A stretch of DNA of 6,732 bases. Source: DATLED01 sp046597375. Lineage in GTDB: Bacteria > Actinomycetota > Acidimicrobiia > Acidimicrobiales > CADCTF01. The notes below the pieces were generated by a model. The model ran no database searches. It was not told the origin of the DNA and saw only the letters and a list, made by a program, of their open reading frames with translations. Position 1 is the stretch's first letter. Each line of letters begins with the position of its first letter. Below are positions 1-6,105 of this stretch, in pieces. Both the position numbers and the translations under genes were made by a program. The DNA is taken from the NCBI GenBank assembly GCA_046597375.1, contig JBKJKM010000099.1, positions 1 through 6,732 on the forward strand, written 5' to 3'.

Positions 1-951
1 CTCGACGTCTTCGATGTTGACGCCGAGGTCTGCCGCCAGGGTCGTGACCTCGGCCAGAACGCCCGGACGGTCGGGGATCGGCACCCGGATCTCGACCAGG
101 TCCTCGGCTCGCGCCGCTCGCGTCGGCAGATTGACGCGTGCATGACGAGCCCGCTCCAGCGTCGCCAACAGTGCAGCCCGATCGCCGGCGGCCACGACCT
201 CGCGGAGGCCGCCCAACGTCTCGAGGAGGCCGTCGAGAACGGTCACGATGGCGTCGCGGTTCTCCGTGCAGATGTCGGGCCAGATGCCTGGGTGGCCGGC
301 GGCGATCCGGGTCATGTCGCGAAAGCCGCCGGCGGCCAACCGCAGGAGGGCCGAGTGCTCCTCGGCTCCAGCGGCCGCCAGGGTCATGAGCGCGGCCGCT
401 GCGAGGTGGGGGACGTGGGAGACGACGGCGACGAGGGAGTCATGACGATCGGGGGGGATGGCCAAGACGTCGGCGCCGAGCGATGACACGACCGAGCGAA
501 GCCGCGCGTAGGCCTCGGGGTCGGTCGTCTCGGTCGGAGTGAGCACCCACGTGGCCCCCTCGAACAACGTGGCATCCGCCCCGTCCACGCCCTCCTGCTC
601 GGACCCCGCCATCGGATGACCGCCGACGAAGCGGGGGGAGTCGACGGCGGCAACGATCGGTGCCTTCACGCTCCCGACATCGGTGACGATGCCCGTCGGT
701 GTCGCCACCTGCCGGGCGATGGCGGCGACCGACGAGACCGGCGTCGCCACGAAGGTGATCTCGGCGTGGGGATCGTGGCCGACGGCGTCGAGCGCCCCGA
801 GCTCGAGGGCTCTGGCCGCCCGGACGGGATCGTCGTCGTGACCAGTGACGTGCCAGCCGTTGGCCCGAAGGGCCATGCCGATCGACCCTCCGATCAACCC
901 GGTGCCGATGATGGCGGCTCGGTCTTTGCCGCCGTTACTCGGGGAGGTCAT
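1..951 (-). CDS. tyrA: Prephenate dehydrogenase with C-terminal ACT domain (3' end cut by window edge)
   Basis: Oxidatively decarboxylates prephenate to 4-hydroxyphenylpyruvate in tyrosine biosynthesis, in the cytoplasm. I translated 317 codons from the ATG at 951; the frame stays open to base 1, so the C-terminus is missing. Residues 16-25 (GTGLIGGSIG) are the dinucleotide-binding loop. Acidic residues D39-D41 after the second strand suggest NAD+ rather than NADP+. Residues 109-118 hold the family signature VGGHPMAGSE with the expected catalytic His112. H179 and H182 lie in the SHVPH motif, and R215 in FRDMTR matches the substrate-binding arginine of the family. Residues about 286-317 begin an ACT domain (EIRVPIPDRPGVLAEV), usually an amino-acid-sensing regulatory module, so tyrosine feedback is plausible but inferred. 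The start lies 17 bases inside the end of aroH, which makes the preceding enzymatic step. Assignment to TyrA is firm. Confidence 0.95.
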   Translation of the reverse strand, partial: MTSPSNGGKDRAAIIGTGLIGGSIGMALRANGWHVTGHDDDPVRAARALELGALDAVGHDPHAEITFVATPVSSVAAIARQVATPTGIVTDVGSVKAPIVAAVDSPRFVGGHPMAGSEQEGVDGADATLFEGATWVLTPTETTDPEAYARLRSVVSSLGADVLAIPPDRHDSLVAVVSHVPHLAAAALMTLAAAGAEEHSALLRLAAGGFRDMTRIAAGHPGIWPDICTENRDAIVTVLDGLLETLGGLREVVAAGDRAALLATLERARHARVNLPTRAARAEDLVEIRVPIPDRPGVLAEVTTLAADLGVNIEDVE

Positions 952-1300
952 CGCGGAGACCCTTGGCCCCCTCGAGGTACACGTGGTGCAGTTCGCTACG
1001 CGCCTTCTCGGTGTTGATGTGCATCATGATCCGGACGCACATCGCCGTCCCGCCGACGATGTCGAGCTCCCGTGCGCAGATCAAGGGGACGTCGCCGAAG
1101 CCCATCCCCCTCGCGGCCAGGGCCGGGAACATCGAGTGGATGTCGTCGGTGGCGGTGAACAAGATCGAGATGCAGTCGTCTTTGTCGACGTCGTTGCGGT
1201 CGAGCATGTGCTGCAACAGTGCGGAGACGCGCTCGTGCAACTGCTCGGTGGTGTCGGCATCGACGGTGGTCGCACCCCGGAGGGCTCGGACGGCAGGCAC
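935..1300 (-). CDS. aroH: Chorismate mutase, AroH type
   Basis: Rearranges chorismate to prephenate, the substrate of the adjacent TyrA. The product is 121 residues, the normal size for the small trimeric AroH class (about 115-127), which differs in fold from the helical AroQ class. It opens VPAVRALRGATTVDAD, and R8 corresponds to the active-site Arg7 of Bacillus subtilis AroH. C75 and E78 (CARELD), R90 (CVRIMM) and Y108 (HVYLE) fall at the positions of the known active-site residues, so the enzyme looks complete. The GTG at 1300 is chosen because it is the only conventional start near the conserved N-terminus; the frame stays open upstream, but that stretch lies inside the SDR gene and has low-complexity arginine-rich translation. 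No clear Shine-Dalgarno is visible, so translation probably depends on coupling to the SDR gene, whose stop is 11 bases upstream. The 3' end overlaps tyrA by 17 bases. Confidence 0.95.
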   Translation of the reverse strand: MPAVRALRGATTVDADTTEQLHERVSALLQHMLDRNDVDKDDCISILFTATDDIHSMFPALAARGMGFGDVPLICARELDIVGGTAMCVRIMMHINTEKARSELHHVYLEGAKGLRDDLPE

Positions 1301-1311
1301 GGCGAGTGAGG

Positions 1312-2085
1312 TTAGATGCCGCCGCCGCCGTCGACGACGAGCGCCTGGCCGGTGACGTAACTGCTGGCACCAGAGGCGAGGAAGGCGATGGCGCCATCGA
1401 GCTCGTGGTGCTGGGCGATGCGACGCAACGGCACTTCCGCCTCGAAGGCTCCCCGCAGCTGGTCGGACTCGACGAGCGGCGCCGTCATCTCGCTCGGAAA
1501 CATGCCCGGGCAGAGCGCGTTCACCCGGATGTCGTAGCGGGCCCACTGCAGCGCGAGCTCGCGGGTGAGCCCGACCAGCCCGGTTTTGGCGGCGACGTAT
1601 GCCGCCTGCGGAAGCACCGCCGTCGAGGAGAACGCCGCCGCCGAGGCCATCATCACGATCGCCCCGCCGGTGCCGGCGGTGCGCAGGTGACGGGCCGCCG
1701 CCTGGGCCAACTCGAACTGGGCGACCAGATCCACGTGCACAACCTGTGCGAAGTCAGACAGCTCTTCTTTGAGTGCCGGGACGGTGTTGGAGATGCCGGC
1801 GTTGGCGATGACGACGTCGATGCGCCCGTGGCGCTCGACGATCCCGTCCACCAGCGCGGCCGAGGCGCCGGTCTGGCTGACGTCGCAGGTGGCCGCTTCG
1901 CCCCGTGCGAGCGTTCCCGCCAGGGCTTCGAGGCGATCGGCCCGTCGGGCGGCGACGACCACCGTGGCGCCCAGCGCATCGAGCACACGGGCCGCCCGCT
2001 CTCCGATGCCCGAACTGGCGCCGGTGACCACGGCCACCTGCCCGTCGAGGCGGAAGGTTGACAGCGGGTCGAAGGTGGTGGTCAT
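1312..2085 (-). CDS. SDR family NAD(P)-dependent oxidoreductase, substrate unknown
   Basis: A classical short-chain dehydrogenase/reductase of 257 residues, a typical length. The cofactor loop TGASSGIG is at 21-28, an Arg pair follows the second strand (AARR, 45-48), which often marks NADP(H) preference, CDV is at 67-69 and NAG at 95-97. The catalytic residues S148, Y163 and K167 (YxxxK) are present, and the C-terminus has the usual TGQALVVDGG. Where many classical SDRs carry the fourth catalytic Asn (VNL), this protein has D119 (VDL). The ATG at 2085 overlaps the stop of the rluB-like gene as ATGA and lies 14 residues before the conserved GQVAVVTG; an upstream in-frame start would sit well inside the neighbour. 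It ends with TAA, while the other complete genes here end with TGA. Substrate cannot be assigned: generic oxidoreductases of this kind act on sugars, fatty acyls, steroids or alcohols, and the neighbours (rRNA modification, aromatic synthesis) do not single one out. Confidence 0.93.
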   Translation of the reverse strand: MTTTFDPLSTFRLDGQVAVVTGASSGIGERAARVLDALGATVVVAARRADRLEALAGTLARGEAATCDVSQTGASAALVDGIVERHGRIDVVIANAGISNTVPALKEELSDFAQVVHVDLVAQFELAQAAARHLRTAGTGGAIVMMASAAAFSSTAVLPQAAYVAAKTGLVGLTRELALQWARYDIRVNALCPGMFPSEMTAPLVESDQLRGAFEAEVPLRRIAQHHELDGAIAFLASGASSYVTGQALVVDGGGGI

Positions 2086-2816
2086 GGCGTCAGCTTGACC
2101 GCCCCGGCCAGCGCCCGCACCTCGTCGCCCGTCACCACACGCCACTCGCCCGGCTTCAGCTTGCGGTCGGCGAGGGTGCCGATGCGGCTCCGGACCAGCC
2201 GAGTGACCGGATGACCGACGGCGTCACACATGCGCCGCACCTGGCGGTTGCGCCCCTCGTGGATCGTGATCCGCACGAGCCCCTCGGCCACCCGCACTGC
2301 CTTTGCCGGCGAGGTCAACCCGTCCTCCAGTTCGATCCCTTCCCGCAACCGCCGCAGGGCCGCCGGAGACGGATCCCCCTCGACCGACGCCAGGTATTCC
2401 TTCTCGACACCGAAGGACGGATGGGTGAGGCGATGGGTCAACTCGCCGTCGTTCGTCAACAACAACAGCCCCTCGCTGTCGGCGTCGAGGCGTCCGACCG
2501 GGAAGACCCGAGGCTCCTCGGGCACGAGCTCGACGACGGTGGACCGACCGTGGGTGTCGGACGCCGTCGTGACGACGCCGGCCGGCTTGTTGAGGAGGTA
2601 GTAGACGAGGCCGGCCGCCGTCGGCACGAGTGCACCGTCGAGCTCGATGACGTCGACGGCCGGATCGACCCGCCGACCGAGGTCGGCGATCTCGCCGTTG
2701 ACCGTGATGCGACCGTCGGCGATGTAGTCCTCGCAGAGGCGCCGACTGGCCAGGCCAGCCCGGGCCAGGACTTTCTGCAATCGATCGCCCTCGTGGTCGT
2801 GCGTCGCCGCGGTCAC
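2082..2816 (-). CDS. rluB: 23S rRNA pseudouridine synthase, RsuA/RluB family
   Basis: Isomerises a specific uridine of ribosomal RNA to pseudouridine. The 244-residue protein has an N-terminal S4 RNA-binding domain (about 11-58: DRLQKVLARAG, SRRLCEDYI, GRITVNG), then the catalytic domain. Lys77-Pro78 in LLNKPAG and the motif GRLDADSEGLLLLTNDG at 108-124 carry the catalytic Asp111. EGRNRQVRRM at 187-196 is the other conserved signature of the RsuA/RluB/RluE/RluF group. An S4 domain plus a position directly after scpA-scpB fits the RluB type (helix 89 of 23S rRNA in Escherichia coli and Bacillus subtilis), but the exact target is inferred from that context. The start is the GTG at 2816, which overlaps the scpB stop as GTGA and lies ten residues before the S4 domain. 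Its own stop overlaps the SDR start as ATGA, so three genes are tightly coupled. Confidence 0.94.
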   Translation of the reverse strand: MTAATHDHEGDRLQKVLARAGLASRRLCEDYIADGRITVNGEIADLGRRVDPAVDVIELDGALVPTAAGLVYYLLNKPAGVVTTASDTHGRSTVVELVPEEPRVFPVGRLDADSEGLLLLTNDGELTHRLTHPSFGVEKEYLASVEGDPSPAALRRLREGIELEDGLTSPAKAVRVAEGLVRITIHEGRNRQVRRMCDAVGHPVTRLVRSRIGTLADRKLKPGEWRVVTGDEVRALAGAVKLTP

Positions 2817-3457
2817 TCCGGCGACGGCGCGTCGGGGAAGAGGCCCAACTCGAGTGCCTCCACCACCTCGGCGCCGGGTACGAAGGCTCCCAGCGGCGGC
2901 AACTGCTCGAGGTTGTCGAGTCCGAGCTTCTCCAAGAACGACGACGTGGTGCCGTAGAGGACGGCCTGGCCAGGACCGGCGTCGCGCCCGACCTCGTCGA
3001 TGTAGCCGCGGGTCTGGAGGGTACGCATGACGCCGTCGACGTTCACGCCACGGATGGCCGAGACCTGGGCTCGGCTCACGGGCTGCTTGTAGGCGACGAT
3101 GGCGAGGGTTTCGAGTGCCGCCGCCGACATGCGGGCCGTCTGGCCCTCGAGCACGAAGCGCTCTACGTAGGGGGCCAGATCGGGATGGCTCTGGTAGCGG
3201 TAACCACCGGCAACCCGCACCAGGACGAAGCCCCGATCATCGACCTGGTAGCGCGTGGCCAACTCCTGGCAGAGCTCTTCGACCTGCTTCGTCGGGATCT
3301 CCAACACCTGAGCGAGGATGTCGGGAGCGATCGGCTCGTCGGCCACCATGAGCATGGCCTCGATGGCCCGTTCGTTTTCATTGGCTCGCTGCGCAGAAAA
3401 GCCGCTCCGCTCCCGTGGCGGCTGCTCGCTGGCGCTCCCGACGCCGCCCTCACTCAC
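2813..3457 (-). CDS. scpB: Segregation and condensation protein B
   Basis: Dimeric partner of ScpA in the SMC-ScpAB complex that compacts and helps segregate chromosomes. The protein is 214 residues from the GTG at 3457, within the usual size range. Residues 1-26 are polar and probably disordered. A first winged-helix domain follows (about 27-105, starting NERAIEAMLMVADEPI), then a second (about 108-185). The second contains the strong family signature SAAALETLAIVAYKQPVSR (111-129), IRGVNVDGVMRTL (135-147) and LYGTTSSFLEKLGL (167-180). The GTG is preferred because it overlaps the scpA stop as GTGA; extending upstream adds an arginine-rich stretch that lies inside scpA and reads like out-of-frame translation. 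The downstream junction with the rluB-like gene is another GTGA overlap. The scpA-scpB-rluB order is common in Gram-positive bacteria. Confidence 0.96.
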   Translation of the reverse strand: MSEGGVGSASEQPPRERSGFSAQRANENERAIEAMLMVADEPIAPDILAQVLEIPTKQVEELCQELATRYQVDDRGFVLVRVAGGYRYQSHPDLAPYVERFVLEGQTARMSAAALETLAIVAYKQPVSRAQVSAIRGVNVDGVMRTLQTRGYIDEVGRDAGPGQAVLYGTTSSFLEKLGLDNLEQLPPLGAFVPGAEVVEALELGLFPDAPSPE

Positions 3458-4233
3458 CCGTCGTAGGAGTCGACGAGTTCCCGGTCGAGGCCGTGGCCGG
3501 CGGTGTCGCCGAGCCACACGATGGTGATGTCACCGAAGCGCTCGCCCTGATCGAGATCGACGAGACCCTGCTTGAACAGCTCGAGGACCGCCAGGAAGCG
3601 CACGATCACCTCGAGCCGTTCGGCCAGGTCGGCGGTGAGTCGGCGGAACGAGATGCGCCCGATCCGCGGCAGCTCGTCGGCCAGCTCGTCGATGGCCTCC
3701 CAGACGCTCATACGGATGGGGGCGACGTGCTCGAGATCAACCCGCACGACCGGCTTGGGCGTGATGGCCTTGAGGAAGGCGCGCTGCAGTCGGTGCGGCG
3801 AGACGCCTTCGAGGAGGTCCGGCGTGAGGTGGAGGAAACGCTCCTCCATCCCGGCGCGGCGGGCGTAGGAGCGGTCAGCCACTTCGGCCAAGCGCTGGAG
3901 GGCGCCCGATGCGTCCTTGAAGGTCTTGCACTCGAGGAGGCGGGCCAGCAGCAGGTCGCGCTCCTCCCAGAGGGCGAACTCCTCATCGAGGTCGATGTCG
4001 TCGCTGCCCGGGAGCAGCCGGCGGGTCTTGAGCTCGACCAGGGTGGCGGCGATGAGGAGGAACTCGGTGGCCACCTCGAGGTCGAGGCGATCGAAACGGG
4101 CGAGCTCGGCGAGGTAGGCGTCGACGATGCGGGTGAGATCGATCTCCCACAGCTCGACCTGCTCGCGCAGGATCAGGTGCAACAGGAGGTCGAAGGGGCC
4201 TTCGAACACCGGCGTCGCCACCTCATAGGCCAT
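3454..4233 (-). CDS. scpA: Segregation and condensation protein A (kleisin)
   Basis: Kleisin subunit that bridges the SMC heads and binds ScpB. The N-terminal family motif VFEGPFDLLLHLI is at residues 9-21, followed by EQVELWEIDLTRI and the helix ATEFLLIAATLVELKTR that contacts the SMC neck. The C-terminal part (about 190-250) contains the winged-helix segment RLEVIVRFLAVLELFKQGLV. The length of 259 residues is normal for the family. Two ATG codons compete, at 4242 and 4233. I choose 4233 because a TACGAT box ends seven bases before it, the spacing expected for a leaderless mRNA, and because MAYEVATPVFEGPFD resembles typical ScpA N-termini; starting at 4242 adds only three residues. No Shine-Dalgarno precedes either. 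The frame remains open further upstream, but that stretch is antisense to trpS and is not coding. scpA is the first gene of the six-gene minus-strand run. Confidence 0.95.
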   Translation of the reverse strand: MAYEVATPVFEGPFDLLLHLILREQVELWEIDLTRIVDAYLAELARFDRLDLEVATEFLLIAATLVELKTRRLLPGSDDIDLDEEFALWEERDLLLARLLECKTFKDASGALQRLAEVADRSYARRAGMEERFLHLTPDLLEGVSPHRLQRAFLKAITPKPVVRVDLEHVAPIRMSVWEAIDELADELPRIGRISFRRLTADLAERLEVIVRFLAVLELFKQGLVDLDQGERFGDITIVWLGDTAGHGLDRELVDSYDG

Positions 4234-4240
4234 CCGAGAC

Positions 4241-4246
4241 ATCGTA
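4241..4246 (-). promoter_or_regulatory. Possible -10 box of the scpA operon (leaderless)
   Basis: TACGAT on the minus strand matches the actinobacterial TANNNT consensus. Seven bases separate it from the ATG at 4233, so transcription would begin at or next to the start codon. I see no convincing -35 element 16-19 bases upstream. This is inferred from spacing and consensus only; the box overlaps the alternative ATG at 4242, so that start would not be on such a transcript. Confidence 0.35.
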
Positions 4247-4287
4247 ACGGTGCCCGAATCCCGATCGGTGCATGCGGGCTGACCTGC

Positions 4288-4293
4288 CAGAAT
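4288..4293 (+). promoter_or_regulatory. Possible -10 box of trpS (leaderless)
   Basis: CAGAAT matches TANNNT except at the first base. Six bases separate it from the GTG at 4300, which places the expected transcription start on the start codon. There is no purine-rich ribosome binding site before the GTG, which agrees with a leaderless mRNA. No clear -35 element is seen. The divergent region (4234-4299) is only 66 bases and has no room for a T-box or attenuator leader. An 8-base palindrome, CCGATCGG at 4261-4268, lies between the two putative boxes and could be an operator, but a palindrome this short is weak evidence. Confidence 0.3.
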
Positions 4294-4299
4294 GCCCTC

Positions 4300-5289
4300 G
4301 TGACTCGCGTACTGTCGGGTATCCAGCCCACCGGAGAGATTCATCTCGGCAACTACGTCGGGGCGGTGCGGCACTGGGCCGCCGACCAGCACGTGCACGA
4401 CTCGTTCTTCTGTGTCGTCGACCTTCACGCCATCACCCAGGAGCTCGAGCCGGCCGTGCTGCGGGCCAAGACCATCGAGGTGGGCGCCATCCTGTTGGCC
4501 GCCGGCCTGGATCCGGATGTGTGCACGATCTTCGCCCAATCCCACGTCCACGAGCACGCCGAGCTCGGCTGGCTCCTCGAGTGCGTGGCGTCGGTCGGCC
4601 AACTCCAGCGCATGACCCAGTTCAAGGACAAGTCGGCCAAGGGCGGCGAGGGCGCAGCTCGCGTCGGCCTCTTCACCTACCCCGTGCTGATGGCCGCGGA
4701 CATCCTCCTCTACGGCACGAACTCCGTGCCCGTCGGCTCCGACCAGCGCCAACACCTCGAGCTGTGCCGCGACGTCGCCGGGAGGTTCAACCACCTCTAC
4801 GGTGAGACGTTCTTGATCCCGGACGCCGCAATCCCGAAAGTGGGCGGGCTCGTGATGGACCTCCAGGACCCGACCAAGAAGATGTCGAAATCGCGATCGT
4901 CACCCCAGGGCAAGGTGCTCCTCCTCGAGCCTCCCGAAGCCATCACGAAGAAGATCAAGCGGGCCGTCACCGACAACGAGTCCGAGGTGCGCTACGACGT
5001 CGAGGCCAAGCCCGGGGTGGCCAACCTGCTCGAGCTGCTGGCCGTCGCCACGGGCCGCACGCCGGTGGAGGTCGCCGCCAGCTACACCCAGTACGGGCCG
5101 TTGAAGACCGACGCGGCGGCGGCCGTGGTCGAGTTCCTCCGCCCGCTCCAGACCACCTTCCAGGAGCTGTCCAAGGATCCCGGCCACGTCGAAGACGTTC
5201 TGTCCAAGGGATCCGACAAGGCCCAGGCGGTGGCGTCGGAGACGCTGACCCGGGCCAAGGCGGCCATGGGCCTGCTCCCCCGCCGATGA
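4300..5289 (+). CDS. trpS: Tryptophanyl-tRNA synthetase
   Basis: Class I aminoacyl-tRNA synthetase that activates tryptophan with ATP and charges tRNA-Trp in the cytoplasm. The product is 329 residues, the usual bacterial size. It begins VTRVLSGIQPTGEIHLGNY, with the HIGH-type motif HLGN at 15-18. The KMSKS loop is exact at 193-197. MAADIL at 130-135 contains D133, matching the aspartate that recognises the indole nitrogen (Asp132 in the Geobacillus enzyme), and VGSDQRQHLEL at 144-154 is a further family signature. The GTG at 4300 is chosen because the conserved core starts a few residues later and the open frame before it is antisense to scpA. It is the first gene of a two-gene plus-strand unit and shares ATGA with the next gene. 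All catalytic motifs are intact. Confidence 0.97.
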   Translation: MTRVLSGIQPTGEIHLGNYVGAVRHWAADQHVHDSFFCVVDLHAITQELEPAVLRAKTIEVGAILLAAGLDPDVCTIFAQSHVHEHAELGWLLECVASVGQLQRMTQFKDKSAKGGEGAARVGLFTYPVLMAADILLYGTNSVPVGSDQRQHLELCRDVAGRFNHLYGETFLIPDAAIPKVGGLVMDLQDPTKKMSKSRSSPQGKVLLLEPPEAITKKIKRAVTDNESEVRYDVEAKPGVANLLELLAVATGRTPVEVAASYTQYGPLKTDAAAAVVEFLRPLQTTFQELSKDPGHVEDVLSKGSDKAQAVASETLTRAKAAMGLLPRR

Positions 5290-5528
5290 GCTCTCTCCGC
5301 CTCGTCCTCCACATGGTCGGCTACCCCGTCGCCCTGCTGGTGATCGCCCGCCTCCGCGCCGTCTTCAAGGAGCGCCGCACGTCGTGGTTCGTGGCCGAGG
5401 AAGCGGCCACCGCCGCCATCGTCGCCGGCTGGGTGATCGAGGGCCGCCGCTCCGCCGTCGTCGTCAACTCTGCGTGGGGCGTCGGCCTCGCCGTCGCCTG
5501 GTTCCTGACGGGACGCAAGCCCCGTTGA
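5286..5528 (+). CDS. Small hypothetical membrane protein
   Basis: I do not recognise this 80-residue protein. It has hydrophobic stretches at about 6-21, 36-51 and 56-75, with a basic cluster KERR at 28-31 and a basic tail GRKPR at 76-80, so two or three membrane segments are likely. Its ATG overlaps the trpS stop as ATGA, its third codon positions are almost all G or C like its neighbours, and it ends directly before a strong palindrome, all of which supports a real gene. Translation is probably coupled to trpS. No catalytic motif or cysteine is visible. A functional connection with tryptophanyl-tRNA synthetase is not implied by adjacency alone. Confidence 0.75.
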   Translation: MSSLRLVLHMVGYPVALLVIARLRAVFKERRTSWFVAEEAATAAIVAGWVIEGRRSAVVVNSAWGVGLAVAWFLTGRKPR

Positions 5529-5529
5529 C

Positions 5530-5558
5530 GTTGCCCTTGCGGCGGCCGCAAGGGCAAC
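5530..5558. terminator. Perfect 29-base palindrome, probable two-way terminator between convergent genes
   Basis: Fourteen bases (GTTGCCCTTGCGGC) are followed by one base and their exact reverse complement. The outer flanks extend the pairing by CGTT/AACG (5523-5526 with 5562-5565) after a three-base-sided internal loop, give or take a base. The hairpin starts two bases after the stop of the small membrane protein gene and faces the 3' end of the HD gene at 5608, so it could stop transcription from both sides. There is no T-tract on either strand, which is common for hairpins in GC-rich actinobacteria but makes classic intrinsic termination less certain. Confidence 0.6.
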
Positions 5559-5597
5559 ACGAACGCCGTCTCACGACCGGAAGGGCAACGCCAACGC
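5548..5597. repeat. Imperfect direct repeat overlapping the palindrome
   Basis: The right arm of the palindrome and its flank (5548-5566) recur at 5579-5597 with 16 of 19 bases identical; the core AAGGGCAAC is exact at 5550-5558 and 5581-5589. The left arm could therefore pair with either copy, giving two alternative hairpins. This may be a decayed second terminator or a member of a dispersed intergenic repeat family. The rest of 5529-5607 shows nothing else I can support. Confidence 0.5.
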
Positions 5598-5607
5598 GTC
5601 GGGTTGT

Positions 5608-6105
5608 TCAGTCGTCGTCGGCGGCCTTGAGGGCGGCGGCGATCTCGGCCGGGACGGTCCAGCGGTCGGCCGATAGGTGATGCTCGCGGGCCCACGCCAC
5701 CGTGAGGCGGTCGGCGCCGGCGGCCTCCAGGAGTGACGCGCCGATGGCGTCGTGGCGCAGATAGCGCGACACACGCCCCTCGCCGGCCACGACCCGCTCC
5801 CGCGCCAGGAGGCCGATCACGGTCGCCGGCACCCGGGCGATGGTGCCGAGCCCCGCGACGACCTTCCCGACGTCGTGGAGAAGGGCGGCCGCCACGACCG
5901 GGGGCGATGCCGACGAGCCGAGCCGGCGCTCGACTTCGCGGGCGACGGCGACGGCGTGACGGCGGTCCGGACCGCTCATGCGAGCCCACAAGCCCCGCTC
6001 CCCGTCTCCCAGCAGCCGCGCCACCCAGGTCTCGTCGTCGGGCGAGGGGCCGCGCGGGTCGAGGGCCCCGAAGAACCGGCGGGCCAGGTGGACGACCTGC
6101 CTCAC
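5608..6105 (-). CDS. HD-domain protein, putative metal-dependent phosphohydrolase
   Basis: A 165-residue protein with an HD domain filling most of its length; members of this superfamily use bound metals to hydrolyse phosphoesters of nucleotides or cyclic dinucleotides. Visible metal-ligand candidates in order are H50 (RRHAVAVAREVE), H77-D78 (ALLHDVGK, the HD pair), H118 (RYLRHD), H142-H143 (AREHHLSAD), and a terminal acidic run D163-D165 preceded by ALKAA. The order H...HD...H...HH...D resembles bimetal HDIG/HD-GYP-type domains, but no GYP motif is present, so cyclic-di-GMP hydrolysis cannot be claimed. The N-terminal 45 residues are not recognised. The GTG at 6105 is preferred because it overlaps the protease gene stop as GTGA; an upstream in-frame start would add 44 arginine- and proline-rich residues that lie inside that gene. 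Substrate is unknown. Confidence 0.88.
   Translation of the reverse strand: MRQVVHLARRFFGALDPRGPSPDDETWVARLLGDGERGLWARMSGPDRRHAVAVAREVERRLGSSASPPVVAAALLHDVGKVVAGLGTIARVPATVIGLLARERVVAGEGRVSRYLRHDAIGASLLEAAGADRLTVAWAREHHLSADRWTVPAEIAAALKAADDD

Noticed and set aside
142..1017. Plus-strand open frames within 138-486 and 616-1017
   Set aside because: They are antisense to tyrA, whose motifs are unmistakable on the minus strand.
1219..2957. Two long plus-strand open frames (1219-2061 and 2058-2957)
   Set aside because: They lie antisense to the SDR and rluB genes, have arginine-rich low-complexity translations and no family motifs. They are by-products of GC-rich third positions in the true genes.
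3415..4299. Open frame continuing about 295 codons upstream of the trpS GTG
   Set aside because: It is antisense to scpA and the end of scpB; conserved TrpS sequence begins only at 4300, so it is not an N-terminal extension.
4243..4299. T-box or tryptophan attenuator leader before trpS
   Set aside because: There are only 57 bases, with no T-box sequence, no terminator/antiterminator pair and no Trp-rich leader peptide.
4234..4794. Open frame continuing upstream of scpA on the minus strand
   Set aside because: It is antisense to trpS and shows no ScpA similarity; the kleisin motif starts a few residues after 4233.
5321..5989. Minus-strand open frame crossing the convergent gap
   Set aside because: It runs antisense to the small membrane protein, through the palindrome and out of frame through the HD gene, and is arginine/proline-rich without motifs.
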